A stretch of DNA of 64,000 nt, taken from assembly GCA_017303615.1 (NCBI GenBank), contig JAFLCK010000002.1, positions 1 to 64,000 of the forward strand. Reading direction: 5' to 3'. This DNA comes from Obscuribacter phosphatis_A. GTDB taxonomy: Bacteria > Cyanobacteriota > Vampirovibrionia > Obscuribacterales > Obscuribacteraceae. Both the position numbers and the translations under genes were made by a program. Below, in pieces: positions 16,830-26,443 of the stretch. Position 1 is the stretch's first letter; each line of letters opens with the position of its first letter. The notes below the pieces were generated by a model, which had not been told where the DNA came from, did no database searches, and was given only the letters and a program-made list of their open reading frames with translations.

Positions 16830-19800
16830 TTAGGCGTCAGTTGCCGCTCCGACACCTACTACTTCCATAAGTTTTCCGTAGCTGGTGACGACATCATATT
16901 TTACGTGGTCAGGATCTAGTTTTCGGCTTAACTCAGCAAAGAACTTTCGGGCACATTCGATTTTAGTCTGCTCTATGGCTCGTAATTCCATAGTTGACAT
17001 TGAACCTTTAGTCTCGGCCACAAAGTAGATATGCTTAACTGCGCCTTCATTGAAGGCGATTGCCCAGTCAGGATTGTAGTCGCCAACAGGGGTTGGAATC
17101 AAAAAACCTCGGGGAAGTTTGGCATAAACTACAACTTCGGTGCTGGTATCTAGCTCGGTGACAAACTCCCGCTCAACCTGTGAGTCAGTGATAACGTAAT
17201 CATAAATGTGGCGCTTAAGTTTTTCGGCGGCCTTGCTGAAATCTTGCTTGCTTTGGCCGGCCGTGAAGATGCTTATATCATGCTTCTCAGCGACACTATC
17301 GTAAGTCAACTTTTCAATGATAATTGTGGCTTTCTGCTCATTTATCAGGCGTGACGCTTCTGCAATGAAGTGCTCAGGATTCTGTTTGAATTGCTTAAAG
17401 TTGAAGGATTGAATTCCACTTAATATCTCCGCTACTGTTCGTCTAGTTAGTTGGGTATTCTCGGCAATCTTACCGAGGAGATCATAAGAGACACGAGAGT
17501 AGATTGATTCATTATGAGCTTCAAGAGAGGTTTCTCTGACTTGAAAACCTTTTCCTTTCTTGAGCTGTTCATCAGTGACTTCGTCTATCTGAACCCCTTC
17601 TTGCACATGATACTGAAGAGGAGTTACTTTCAATTCGCGGTCAAGAGTCTTGATGCTATTTTGAATCAATTCCTTCGAATCAAATTCCACTCGGTAGATT
17701 GCCTTTTGATTGATGCGTCTCCAGAGTTCCTGGAATTCTTTCTTATCGAAATTATCGTTGAGCGGATTAGTTTTAGGTTTTCGATCATCTCCAACATCCG
17801 GCAGCTGTGATTCGCTGAAGACACTGTCTATCAATCCAAAAATCTGGTCTGCGTGAGCGGCTAGATCCGGTGGAAGAGGAGCTAGAGCTCCTTCTGACTT
17901 GGCATCGTGATATGCTTTTGCGATCTGGTCGGAGTCATCAGTATAGTCGTTTTTTAGTAGATACTTGTAGATTTGCTTGGCCATAACCGGTGTTACTTCG
18001 AGAGTACCAGATTCGGTGGCAATGAGTTTTCCTGTAAAGTAATCCTCATCCGCCTTTCGTGGACGAGCAGAAAGAGATTCGCTAATCTCTTTCTGAAGGT
18101 TTCCAACAAAATTTTTGTAGCTCTCACTGGCGACAACGGTTAGGACATTCACGTCATGGACAATTACTGGGTTATCCATGCGATCGCCATGCTGATTCAC
18201 GCAAATCCTCAGTCCTCGACCGACTTCCTGACGTCGTGAAATTGTATTATCGCTGTGCTTGAGCATGCACATAACAAAGACATTGGGATTATCCCAGCCT
18301 TCTCTAAGAGCAGAGTGGGAAAAGATGAATCTGACCGGCTCTTCAAAAGACAGTAGCCGCTCTTTATCTTTAAGGATCAAATCGTAGGCATCAACATCAT
18401 CTGAGAGTCCGTCCTCTTCGCCGCGTTTCTTGAAACTCGGGTCGGTAAGTCTTTTGGTCCTCTTGTCGATAGAAAAGTAGCCGTTATGAGTTCTACCAAC
18501 GTCAATTTGAGCCATAAACTCTCGATACTCTTTGTTGTCTAGCGGAAGTTCACTAAGGTATTCGCCTTTTAGCTCATCATATTCTTCTTCAAATATTCTG
18601 GCATACTCACCTTTTTCATCTTCTTGGCTGTAGTCGCGATATTTCACAACCTCGTCAATAAAAAATAGAGAGAGTACCTTGATCCCCTGGGCGAATAGGG
18701 CTTTTTCCTTCTCGAAATGAGATTTGATTGCTTCTCTAATCTGGATGCGACGAATAGCCATTTCTGTAATATCACCGGTGGCATCACCCGCATGAAGTAC
18801 ATGACCATTAGTGAATTCCACAGTGTCGTTGTTTGCATCAATTTGAGCTATGACAAAACCACGATACTGGTCCAGTTGATTTGATTCAACGAACAGATCT
18901 CTGCCTTTTTCTAGTCGCTTTAGAATGCGTTTTATTCCTCCACCCTGACGAACCTCAAGCTCGATACGCGCCACCGGTGCTTTCTTTGAGATTTCTATAG
19001 ATTCGAGATAGAGATAAGCGTTGGTACCAGCGAGACCCTTCACAGAGATTCCCCTCACCGCAATTTTCTTAACAAGCTTTTGGTTATAGGCGTCGAGAGC
19101 ATCAAGACGATGAATTTTATTATGGGTGGTTCTATGGGTGGCAGAGTACCTGAGAATCATTAGGGGTTTAAATTTAGAGAGAGCATCCAGTGTTTTTGTA
19201 CCCTCCATCTTCTGCGGCTCATCAAGGATGAGGATAGGGTGATTGCTGCTTATCACATCTATGGGGCGGCGTGATTGAAAGTCGTCTAGCTCATCATATA
19301 TTCGCCGATTGTCTTTACCAGTTGCATTGAATGCTTGGATATTAATCACCATGACGTTGATGCCTGCATCTGATGAGAAGCTCTCCAGATTGTGTAGCTG
19401 TTTGGAATTGTACGCGAAGAATCGAGCTTTTTTGCCATAGTTTTCTGTGAAGTGCTCAGCAGTAATCTGAAGCGACTTCAGCACGCCTTCGCGAATTGCT
19501 ACGCTGGGCACCACCACTATGAATTTGCTCCAGCCATACAGTTTGTTCATCTCGAAGATAGTCTTGATGTAGCAATAGGTCTTGCCCGTGCCGGTCTCCA
19601 TCTCGATATCGAGGTTTATCTTGCATCCAGCACTTGACACCAGCTTATCTGATAGTGGTAGGTTTTGCCGTTTCTGCACGACATGTATATTGTTTAGTAG
19701 TTGTAGCTCCGTAAGCTGGATGTCGGTGTTCTTGAAGCCAGTAAGGTCATCCTCGGTCTCTCCCGTTTTTCGTTGTCTGTTGAAGCCAGGGTCTATTCGA

Positions 19801-19898
19801 TATATGGTCTGCGGTATGTTGACCTGCCCTGCGAAGCAATCAACAACAGACTTTACGGCCGCCGTTTGGAATGGTTGAACTTTGAATTTTAGTTTCAT
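16830..19898 (-). CDS. res: Type III restriction enzyme subunit (Res), helicase-nuclease
   Basis: This 1022-residue protein is a superfamily 2 helicase. Walker A METGTGKT is at 100-107 and motif II DEPQ at 226-229, the form typical of type III Res subunits. Helicase motifs follow, including FSHSALREGWDNPNVF and QEVGRGLRI. At the C-terminus is a PD-(D/E)XK nuclease core, NPDW (Asp944) and FVAETKG (Glu962, Lys964). Res pairs with Mod to translocate or slide on DNA and cut unmodified sites. The gene starts 11 bases after the mod stop. It is the last gene of the minus-strand set that begins with the EVE protein. The protein looks complete. Confidence 0.92.
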   Translation of the reverse strand: MKLKFKVQPFQTAAVKSVVDCFAGQVNIPQTIYRIDPGFNRQRKTGETEDDLTGFKNTDIQLTELQLLNNIHVVQKRQNLPLSDKLVSSAGCKINLDIEMETGTGKTYCYIKTIFEMNKLYGWSKFIVVVPSVAIREGVLKSLQITAEHFTENYGKKARFFAYNSKQLHNLESFSSDAGINVMVINIQAFNATGKDNRRIYDELDDFQSRRPIDVISSNHPILILDEPQKMEGTKTLDALSKFKPLMILRYSATHRTTHNKIHRLDALDAYNQKLVKKIAVRGISVKGLAGTNAYLYLESIEISKKAPVARIELEVRQGGGIKRILKRLEKGRDLFVESNQLDQYRGFVIAQIDANNDTVEFTNGHVLHAGDATGDITEMAIRRIQIREAIKSHFEKEKALFAQGIKVLSLFFIDEVVKYRDYSQEDEKGEYARIFEEEYDELKGEYLSELPLDNKEYREFMAQIDVGRTHNGYFSIDKRTKRLTDPSFKKRGEEDGLSDDVDAYDLILKDKERLLSFEEPVRFIFSHSALREGWDNPNVFVMCMLKHSDNTISRRQEVGRGLRICVNQHGDRMDNPVIVHDVNVLTVVASESYKNFVGNLQKEISESLSARPRKADEDYFTGKLIATESGTLEVTPVMAKQIYKYLLKNDYTDDSDQIAKAYHDAKSEGALAPLPPDLAAHADQIFGLIDSVFSESQLPDVGDDRKPKTNPLNDNFDKKEFQELWRRINQKAIYRVEFDSKELIQNSIKTLDRELKVTPLQYHVQEGVQIDEVTDEQLKKGKGFQVRETSLEAHNESIYSRVSYDLLGKIAENTQLTRRTVAEILSGIQSFNFKQFKQNPEHFIAEASRLINEQKATIIIEKLTYDSVAEKHDISIFTAGQSKQDFSKAAEKLKRHIYDYVITDSQVEREFVTELDTSTEVVVYAKLPRGFLIPTPVGDYNPDWAIAFNEGAVKHIYFVAETKGSMSTMELRAIEQTKIECARKFFAELSRKLDPDHVKYDVVTSYGKLMEVVGVGAATDA

Positions 19899-19909
19899 CT
19901 CTGACCTTC

Positions 19910-21793
19910 CTATATTGACTTCACTTCGGTGCCTGGAGACAGTTGTCTGAATATTTGTTCAACATTGATTTTGACTGCATCTGACACAAAACCGTCGTCA
20001 CGGAAAACGACTCGCAAAGGCTCAAAGTGAGTCAGTTCTCTGACCAGGTTTTCGTCTATGTCTTTGTCAAAGCAAGCAACTAGCGCATTCTCATCGACGA
20101 AAAACACATCTCTATTACTTATAGACTTCTTGGTGATGGGCAGAGAAAGATCGACACCCCAATTTAGTAACACCTGAAAGAGCAAGTCTTCGGGTGAACG
20201 GTCAGACTTTATGCTCTCGGTAAAAAGGTCGAGCTGAGTTTGTTCTACTTCATCTGGAGCGTAATGGACTTCGGATAAATTTGATGAGTCGACTTTGAGA
20301 ACACGGAAGCCAATGTCCCTGTTCCAATTCGGATCACACTCTTTGGACAAAATCTCTTTGCCTGCTCTCCGAATGCGTTCTTTACTTATATCGGTGATCG
20401 AATGGTAGCCGGCTTTGAAAGCATCAGACTTGCTGTCACAAGGCTCAGGGAGTTGAACCATAATAAATCGACGGTTTAATCCATCTTCAGCATTTAACTG
20501 CATGACCGCATGGGCCGTTGTGGCAGAGCCTGCAAAGAAATCCATAACTATGGCTGCTTCATCACAATCCGACAGTCTCAGTATGTAATCAATTAACTTG
20601 ACTGGCTTGGGTGTATCGAAGACGTCTTCAGGTAGGAGTTTTAAGAGTTCATACTTCGCCTGTCTATTGTGACCGGTTTTCTCTAAATCTATCCAGAGTG
20701 ACGACGGAGGCAGACCTTTCATATCTTTCAGATAAGTTCTTCTTCGAATGCCTGTACCGTCGGGAGTGAATCGAATTTCTCCTGACGAGATCTTTTCATG
20801 CATAACCTTTTCTGACCATCGCCATCCATTCTTTGGTGGCTGTATTTCAATTCCTTGGGGCGAGACCAACGGATAAATAAGGTTCTCTCTATAATTTGGA
20901 GAGTTTAGTGGGTTTCCGTCAAAATATGGTCCATTCGGATCATTGTCTGGATTTTTGAAGTGACCACGCTTCGAATCATCAGATAGTTTGGCCGGCTCCC
21001 AGTTGTTGTCTTTTGCATAAACTAAAGTATGATTGTGATCGATTGAGAACCTTTTTGCATCGTTATTGCTGTTGTCTTTTGAACGCCAGATCGCGTTTAC
21101 TATAAAATTTGTTTCTCCGAAAATTTCATCACAAATTTTCCTGAGATTATGGACTTCACCGTCATCGATGCTGATAAAAATTACGCCATCGTCTCGAAGC
21201 AAGTGCCTAGCAAGTTTGAGCCTTGAGTACATCATTGATATCCAGTCTGAGTGAAAGCGACCGTTGGAGCTAGAATTTTGTTTCCAACGTTCTTCTGAAA
21301 ACAGTTTGTTTCCGTTGGGATCGCTAACACCGTCTCGAATCTCATAAGCAAGCTTTTCTATAGAGTAATTGTCCTCATAAATGAAATCGTGACCTGTATT
21401 GTATGGTGGATCAATATAGATAGCTTTGATTTTGCCGAGGTATGTTTCTTGAAGCAATTTAAGTGCGTCAAGGTTGTCTGCCTCAATAAACAGGTTCCTT
21501 GTATTGTCAAAATCTAGGCTCTCATCTCGGTCTGGGCGCAAAGTCTTCTTGACGGGAGCGTTAGCTTTGAGTAGCGCTTCCCGCTTTCCCGGCCATACTA
21601 GCTGGTAACGTTCCTGTTGCCCCTCAACTATTGATTCAGATAATTCTTGTCGAAGTAGTTCGAAATCAACTGCCAGTTCTATTCGATCATTCTTCCCTTG
21701 AGTTTCAGTTACGCAATTCGGAAACAGTTCACGAATATGAGCGATGTTTCTTTGTGTCAGATCTTTGGAGTGCATTTGTAATTTTTCCATCAT
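19910..21793 (-). CDS. mod: Type III DNA adenine methyltransferase (Mod)
   Basis: This 627-residue protein carries the beta-class amino-methyltransferase motifs: catalytic motif IV IDPPYNTG (DPPY at 128-131) comes before the AdoMet-binding motif I DFFAGSATT (418-426). The insert between them should contain the target-recognition domain, as in other Mod subunits. The C-terminal part binds Res in known systems. The neighbours are DUF4391 upstream (24-base gap) and res downstream (11-base gap). The catalytic motif is intact, so it probably makes N6-methyladenine at an asymmetric site; the site cannot be read from the sequence. Confidence 0.92.
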   Translation of the reverse strand: MMEKLQMHSKDLTQRNIAHIRELFPNCVTETQGKNDRIELAVDFELLRQELSESIVEGQQERYQLVWPGKREALLKANAPVKKTLRPDRDESLDFDNTRNLFIEADNLDALKLLQETYLGKIKAIYIDPPYNTGHDFIYEDNYSIEKLAYEIRDGVSDPNGNKLFSEERWKQNSSSNGRFHSDWISMMYSRLKLARHLLRDDGVIFISIDDGEVHNLRKICDEIFGETNFIVNAIWRSKDNSNNDAKRFSIDHNHTLVYAKDNNWEPAKLSDDSKRGHFKNPDNDPNGPYFDGNPLNSPNYRENLIYPLVSPQGIEIQPPKNGWRWSEKVMHEKISSGEIRFTPDGTGIRRRTYLKDMKGLPPSSLWIDLEKTGHNRQAKYELLKLLPEDVFDTPKPVKLIDYILRLSDCDEAAIVMDFFAGSATTAHAVMQLNAEDGLNRRFIMVQLPEPCDSKSDAFKAGYHSITDISKERIRRAGKEILSKECDPNWNRDIGFRVLKVDSSNLSEVHYAPDEVEQTQLDLFTESIKSDRSPEDLLFQVLLNWGVDLSLPITKKSISNRDVFFVDENALVACFDKDIDENLVRELTHFEPLRVVFRDDGFVSDAVKINVEQIFRQLSPGTEVKSI

Positions 21794-21817
21794 ACCTTTC
21801 CTTTAAGGCGAATTCGT

Positions 21818-22501
21818 CTACTCGCTTGCTAGTGGGGTTATTGTCAGATTCTCGAGTTCATGTTCCAGTTCGCGTAATTCTGCATTAATTGAAACCTTGC
21901 GGTTGAACTGTTTCTCTCTTTGGAGTCGTTGCCTGCAACGCTCAACCTCAGTCTGCTTTTGTCGAATGGATTCCATCCTTTGAACGTGTTCTTCTAGTCT
22001 TTCTCCGGACTTTGGCTGGTAAGGCATTAAGGGGGCTAACAAGTGCCCGTAAAGCATGTCCAGGTTAAAGACCATCGGAAGTGGTCTTCGTGGTGAGTCG
22101 ACAGAGACCCAATCTCCAAAGAAATATTCACTGATGACCAACTTGGTGGAGTTTGCTTCGCTTGGCCGCTTATAGGCAGCAACTGACTGCAATTCATCAT
22201 TGAACCGTAACTCGAAAATGATGGGAAACGGAATTGCCATGTCTATGCAGCGCAATACATCCGATTTTAGTTCACCTGTTTTGAGAGAAATGGAGAAAAT
22301 TTGAATTTCGGGAACAGCACTTGTTCTTTTGATGTTCACGGTCTCAGGTGCGAGCTTGAATTCCCATACAATAATTTCTACTTGTCGAACGAAAAGCTCT
22401 TTGGTAGCTGGTGTGAGACGAGTTTGCTTGTAGAATTTGTTTTTGTGAACAACTTTACCTACAGCAGCATTTTCGGGATACTCGAAAGGAAGCGTTTTCA
22501 T
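21818..22501 (-). CDS. DUF4391-type protein of the extended type III system
   Basis: This 227-residue protein fits the DUF4391 family in length and layout. It has a beta-rich N-terminal two-thirds (including VEIIVWEFKLAPETVNI, FPIIFELRF and the basic patch YKRPSE), then a hydrophobic motif (LYGHLLAPLMP) and a coiled-coil C-terminus rich in Arg, Gln and Glu. The family's activity is unknown to me; it recurs beside helicases and type III-like methyltransferases. The start codon overlaps the helicase stop by four bases (ATGA), which indicates translational coupling, and the methyltransferase gene follows. It is probably a structural or adaptor component of the complex. Confidence 0.75.
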   Translation of the reverse strand: MKTLPFEYPENAAVGKVVHKNKFYKQTRLTPATKELFVRQVEIIVWEFKLAPETVNIKRTSAVPEIQIFSISLKTGELKSDVLRCIDMAIPFPIIFELRFNDELQSVAAYKRPSEANSTKLVISEYFFGDWVSVDSPRRPLPMVFNLDMLYGHLLAPLMPYQPKSGERLEEHVQRMESIRQKQTEVERCRQRLQREKQFNRKVSINAELRELEHELENLTITPLASE

Positions 22502-25500
22502 TCGTCCTCCTTAATCACAAGGAAGGCGACGAGTTCGAAATCGTCCAATCCGGAGATTGTGTTTGTCAAAGCTGTAGTTTTTCCTCCGGTGAAGAGGCTG
22601 TCTATATCTTTTTCTTCTTTCACATCGATTATCGCTTGAATAGAAGCCCCAAGTAAATCGGAGTACTGTTTCATATTGCGGCCTTCACTTGTTTGCTGAT
22701 TGAAGGTTCGGCAGACTTCAGCTATAGGCTCGTCTTTTCCTTTACAGCTTGTACGCACCAAGTCTAGTAGTATCTTAACCTCGGTTTGGTCGGCAACTAT
22801 CTCTCCGTTTTTGTTGATATAGACAAGATAGAATGGATGAAGACGATTATGCTGGTTAATATTGATGCTATCGTTGAGGTTGCGCAGACAGAAAATGACC
22901 CCTGGTGGCAGACCCAGGTCCGTTTGGGCTGGAATTACCGCGTGCATTCCTTTTGGCGAAAGCTCAAGGTCGCCATGTTCCTTGACATAGTTAAGTAGGT
23001 CCATTCGAAAGTCATTGAGCCCCAGATCTGTAATTGAAACACCAGTTTTCAGGTCCTCCAGTTCAATCACTTCATCCTGCAGCCTGCAAAGCTGCTCTTT
23101 GCGATAGCTCACATCGTTGCTTTTGGATGTTAAAACGTTGTCGTCCCCAGTAGCAGTGACATCAGAAATTATCATTCGATTTTCGACTCGTTCTTTGAGA
23201 TTGATATACGCATCTAGGCTGATATCCGGCCAGTAATTGACCAGCTGAATCTGTTTGTTCTGTGAACCAATGCGGTCTATTCGTCCAAAACGTTGAATAA
23301 TCCGCACTGGATTCCAGTGGATATCATAATTTACAAGATAGTCGCAATCCTGAAGGTTTTGACCTTCGGAAATACAGTCTGTCGCGATGAGTAGGTCAAT
23401 TTCACTATCTTCGTCGGGAAGAACAAGCGACTTTTCCTTTGAGGTGGGAGAGAACAGAGTCAGAAGAGATTGAAAATCGTAGCGCTTCTTCAGTGTGGAG
23501 GTAGGTGCGTCTTTTCCAGTGACTCGACCCACATGAAGTTGTTTTGATGTTACATGAGGTGTCAAATTGTCGAATAGATAATTGGCAGTGTCAGCATAGG
23601 AAGTGAAAACAAGAATTTTTCTGTTCCCATCGTTAATTGGATTGTCGATCTTTTTTAGAATGAGATTTTGGAGGTGTTGAAGCTTGCAATCATCTTCCGG
23701 AACTATTTTCTGCATTGACTTTAGCAAAGCATCAATGATTGCAAGATCAGCTGAAAGGTCATTCTCCCAGGATGGAAGGTCCATATCAGCCAGGTCAATT
23801 TTCACTTTTCCGCCAATCTCATGACTTTCAAACATTGGCAGATCATCGTCGTCTGCTTCCAATCCCTCTAGACTGTCAGTCCAGTCTGTAAACTCCGCGC
23901 GACCGGATTTCTTGAAAGCCGTTATCTTCGACAACATCTGGACATGATTTTCATGCAAGCTTCCTAGCGTTAATCTAAACGCTTCAACTGAGCTCTCAAG
24001 ACGCTTAAGAAGATTCGTAGTCATCAAAGATTGTAGGCTGCGTTCGCGGTCAACCTGTCTAAGTGTTATCTTCCCTCCTTCTACTTGGGTATCGTAGAGC
24101 TCCTCATACTTGCGAAGTCGACTAGGAAGGATATAGCTGATGGGTGCATATACTGACAGTTTCAGCAATGAAAGATCAGTGTAAATTTGCTTGTAGTCAG
24201 GTACATCTGATCTCTGTGTCATTGGGCAATGGAATGATAAGGGCTTTAAGCGGTCAGGAAAGTTTCCGATTTCTGTTGTGTCGTAAAATGTCTGGATGTG
24301 CCTGCGAGATCTGGCTATTGTCACGCTGTCAAGCAATTCGAAAAAGTCGAAATCCAGGGAGTCCAAGATCGCCTTTGCCGTGCGTTTCTCTGGTGGAAGT
24401 TTTGACCATTGGCTGAACGCTATTTGAGCCCTACGAAAAACTTCTTCTATACTTCGTTCTCCCTTGAGCTTCTTGCTAAGAATAGCTGAATCGCCTTCAT
24501 ACGCTAAAGCAAGCTGATTCCGTAAGTCACTGAATCTGTTATTTACTGGTGTTGCTGAAAGCATTAATACTTTTGTCTTAACTCCACCTCTAATGACGTT
24601 GTTCATAAGTCTCTGGTATCGAGTTTCTCGGTCTTTATAGGCGTCGTTGTTTCTGAAGTTGTGTGATTCGTCAATGACTACAAGATCGTAATTGCTCCAG
24701 TTAACTCTATTAAGTGGAATTCCGAAGGATTCTCCAGATGTCCTGGTGAGATCCGTGTGGCAGAGGACGTCGTAATTAAAACGATCTTTGGAGAAGATAT
24801 TGGTCTTCAAGTTGCTGTTGTAATTGAGCCAGTTGTCTGCGAGCTTCTTTGGTGAAAGGACGAGAACAGCACGATTTCTTAGTTCGTAATACTTGATGAC
24901 GGCTAACGCAGTAAACGTCTTTCCAAGCCCAACGCTGTCGGCAAGGATGCAACCATTGTAGCTCTCAAGCTTATTGATGATTCCTATTGCGGCATCTTTT
25001 TGAAAGTTGAAAAGCTTGTTCCAGACAAGAGAGTCTCGATAGCCGGTCCGGTCGTTTGGTAGTACATCTTCATCTACGTCGCTAAGAAATTCAAAGAAAA
25101 TGTTGTAGAGCATTAAGAAATAAATGCGCTCTGGAGAATTCTCTTGGTAAACGGATGCGATATGGTCGCAAATTGAATCTGTCACATCCTGGACTTTATC
25201 TGGGTCATTCCATATTTGATCGAACAGTTCAAGGTATGTGCTGGTGAACGATACTTCCTCAAACTTATTAACTATGTTCGAAACTGCGTCCCCTCTCTGA
25301 TATCCAAGATCCACCGCAGTAAATCCATGTAGAGGCATGTAAGCAATTTGGTGGTTCCCTTGATCAATGCAAGCGAATTGCTGCATTGGTGATTTGGTAA
25401 CATTCGAGCGGAACTTTGCCTTTTTCTTCATCCATGCTGCGCACTCTCTTGCGATCGCGCGCTGATTGAGTTTGTTGCGTAGCTGGATTTCGAATTCCGA

Positions 25501-25764
25501 CCCATAGAGACTTCTCTCTCGATTCGACTTCGGAATGAAAAACTCCCTGCGTTCCTTACGAAGCTTATCTGTAACTTCGTTTGGTACAAAAGTAGGTGCA
25601 GTAAATATGAACTCTAGAGAATCAACTTTGGTGAGCTCCGCTTTCAGTGCTTCGTAAGCAAAGATTGAGAAGCAGGATGCTGCAATCTTGAGTTTGCTTT
25701 TGGGTTGGATCGATGTTTTGAGATCATCACCCAGCAATGAGTTGATATTGTCGACTAGTTTCAT
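22498..25764 (-). CDS. SNF2-like helicase with PLD-like N-terminal region
   Basis: This 1088-residue protein begins with a region (about 1-60) resembling the phospholipase-D-like fold found ahead of some defence helicases; a complete HKD catalytic pair is not visible, so it may be a binding domain. Residues 250-900 form a SF2/SNF2 motor: ADSVGLGKT (Walker A, 275-283), DESHNF (365-370), LMLSATPVNN, VFTSYADTANYL and IIQRFGRIDRIGS (motif VI). The C-terminus is a helical accessory domain. It is the first long gene of the set that continues with DUF4391, mod and res, so the system has two motors, this one and Res. A role in DNA remodelling or translocation during restriction is inferred. Confidence 0.85.
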   Translation of the reverse strand: MKLVDNINSLLGDDLKTSIQPKSKLKIAASCFSIFAYEALKAELTKVDSLEFIFTAPTFVPNEVTDKLRKERREFFIPKSNRERSLYGSEFEIQLRNKLNQRAIARECAAWMKKKAKFRSNVTKSPMQQFACIDQGNHQIAYMPLHGFTAVDLGYQRGDAVSNIVNKFEEVSFTSTYLELFDQIWNDPDKVQDVTDSICDHIASVYQENSPERIYFLMLYNIFFEFLSDVDEDVLPNDRTGYRDSLVWNKLFNFQKDAAIGIINKLESYNGCILADSVGLGKTFTALAVIKYYELRNRAVLVLSPKKLADNWLNYNSNLKTNIFSKDRFNYDVLCHTDLTRTSGESFGIPLNRVNWSNYDLVVIDESHNFRNNDAYKDRETRYQRLMNNVIRGGVKTKVLMLSATPVNNRFSDLRNQLALAYEGDSAILSKKLKGERSIEEVFRRAQIAFSQWSKLPPEKRTAKAILDSLDFDFFELLDSVTIARSRRHIQTFYDTTEIGNFPDRLKPLSFHCPMTQRSDVPDYKQIYTDLSLLKLSVYAPISYILPSRLRKYEELYDTQVEGGKITLRQVDRERSLQSLMTTNLLKRLESSVEAFRLTLGSLHENHVQMLSKITAFKKSGRAEFTDWTDSLEGLEADDDDLPMFESHEIGGKVKIDLADMDLPSWENDLSADLAIIDALLKSMQKIVPEDDCKLQHLQNLILKKIDNPINDGNRKILVFTSYADTANYLFDNLTPHVTSKQLHVGRVTGKDAPTSTLKKRYDFQSLLTLFSPTSKEKSLVLPDEDSEIDLLIATDCISEGQNLQDCDYLVNYDIHWNPVRIIQRFGRIDRIGSQNKQIQLVNYWPDISLDAYINLKERVENRMIISDVTATGDDNVLTSKSNDVSYRKEQLCRLQDEVIELEDLKTGVSITDLGLNDFRMDLLNYVKEHGDLELSPKGMHAVIPAQTDLGLPPGVIFCLRNLNDSININQHNRLHPFYLVYINKNGEIVADQTEVKILLDLVRTSCKGKDEPIAEVCRTFNQQTSEGRNMKQYSDLLGASIQAIIDVKEEKDIDSLFTGGKTTALTNTISGLDDFELVAFLVIKEDE

Positions 25765-25909
25765 TGCTCAGCGAGTCCTTTGCTTCCTTCACTATCAAAA
25801 TTTCTCTCACCCATAGATGCTTGTTTTTTTGACTCTTCCTTCCCGGCGTTCGCGAAGCGAGACTTTCAGAAATTACAACACGACCCCCTGTATCACCAAG
25901 GACTTCATT

Positions 25910-26332
25910 CTATTTGAGAGCTGCTTGCGAGACTCTAGCTCTGTCTCTAATCAAATCCCAGTCCGATTTAGAGAGCTTAACTATGCCGATTCTAAAAGAA
26001 ACGGCCCAAAATGCCAGGTCTTTTACAAAGCTGAGCTTGTCTAGAATAGCCTTGATGTCTACTTCGCTCTCACTGGGGATGCTTACTGCTTCAAAGTCAA
26101 ATCGGTCCGGGAAGACCCCCTCTTTTAGAAACAACTTGCTATCGTCAACGTAGTAGTCACTTGTCGCGGTACCTAGTCCTACAATTTTCCAATCGCCCTT
26201 GCCGGCGCAACAGACTATTCGATCGCCTTTTCTAACGTGGCCTATCAAGACTTTTCTTGACAATCCAAAGGTTCCTACCCTCATGCAATTTAGAATATCT
26301 TCCCTAGGAAGACACAATAGCCAGTATTTCAT
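25910..26332 (-). CDS. EVE-domain (PUA-like) protein
   Basis: This 140-residue protein from the ATG at 26332 has the EVE layout: N-terminal KYWLLCLP, then RKVLIGHVRKGDRIVCCAGK and VGLGTATSDYYVDD, ending in a helical region with FWAVSFRIGIVKLSKSDW. EVE domains bind modified bases and often accompany McrBC- or restriction-type proteins. An in-frame start eight codons upstream is possible. The gene lies 146 bases upstream of the helicase on the same strand and 111 bases downstream of the integrase, so it may lead the operon and act as its sensor for modified DNA, which is an inference. Confidence 0.75.
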   Translation of the reverse strand: MKYWLLCLPREDILNCMRVGTFGLSRKVLIGHVRKGDRIVCCAGKGDWKIVGLGTATSDYYVDDSKLFLKEGVFPDRFDFEAVSIPSESEVDIKAILDKLSFVKDLAFWAVSFRIGIVKLSKSDWDLIRDRARVSQAALK

Positions 26333-26443
26333 CAACTGCTTTCCCCAGTGCAACACAACTTCGCAGAAATCGAAAAATTATATCAAATCTGTGTTGTCAG
26401 GTAATTGTAGAACTAGAGATTGATTGGACTGGCATTGACCGGG

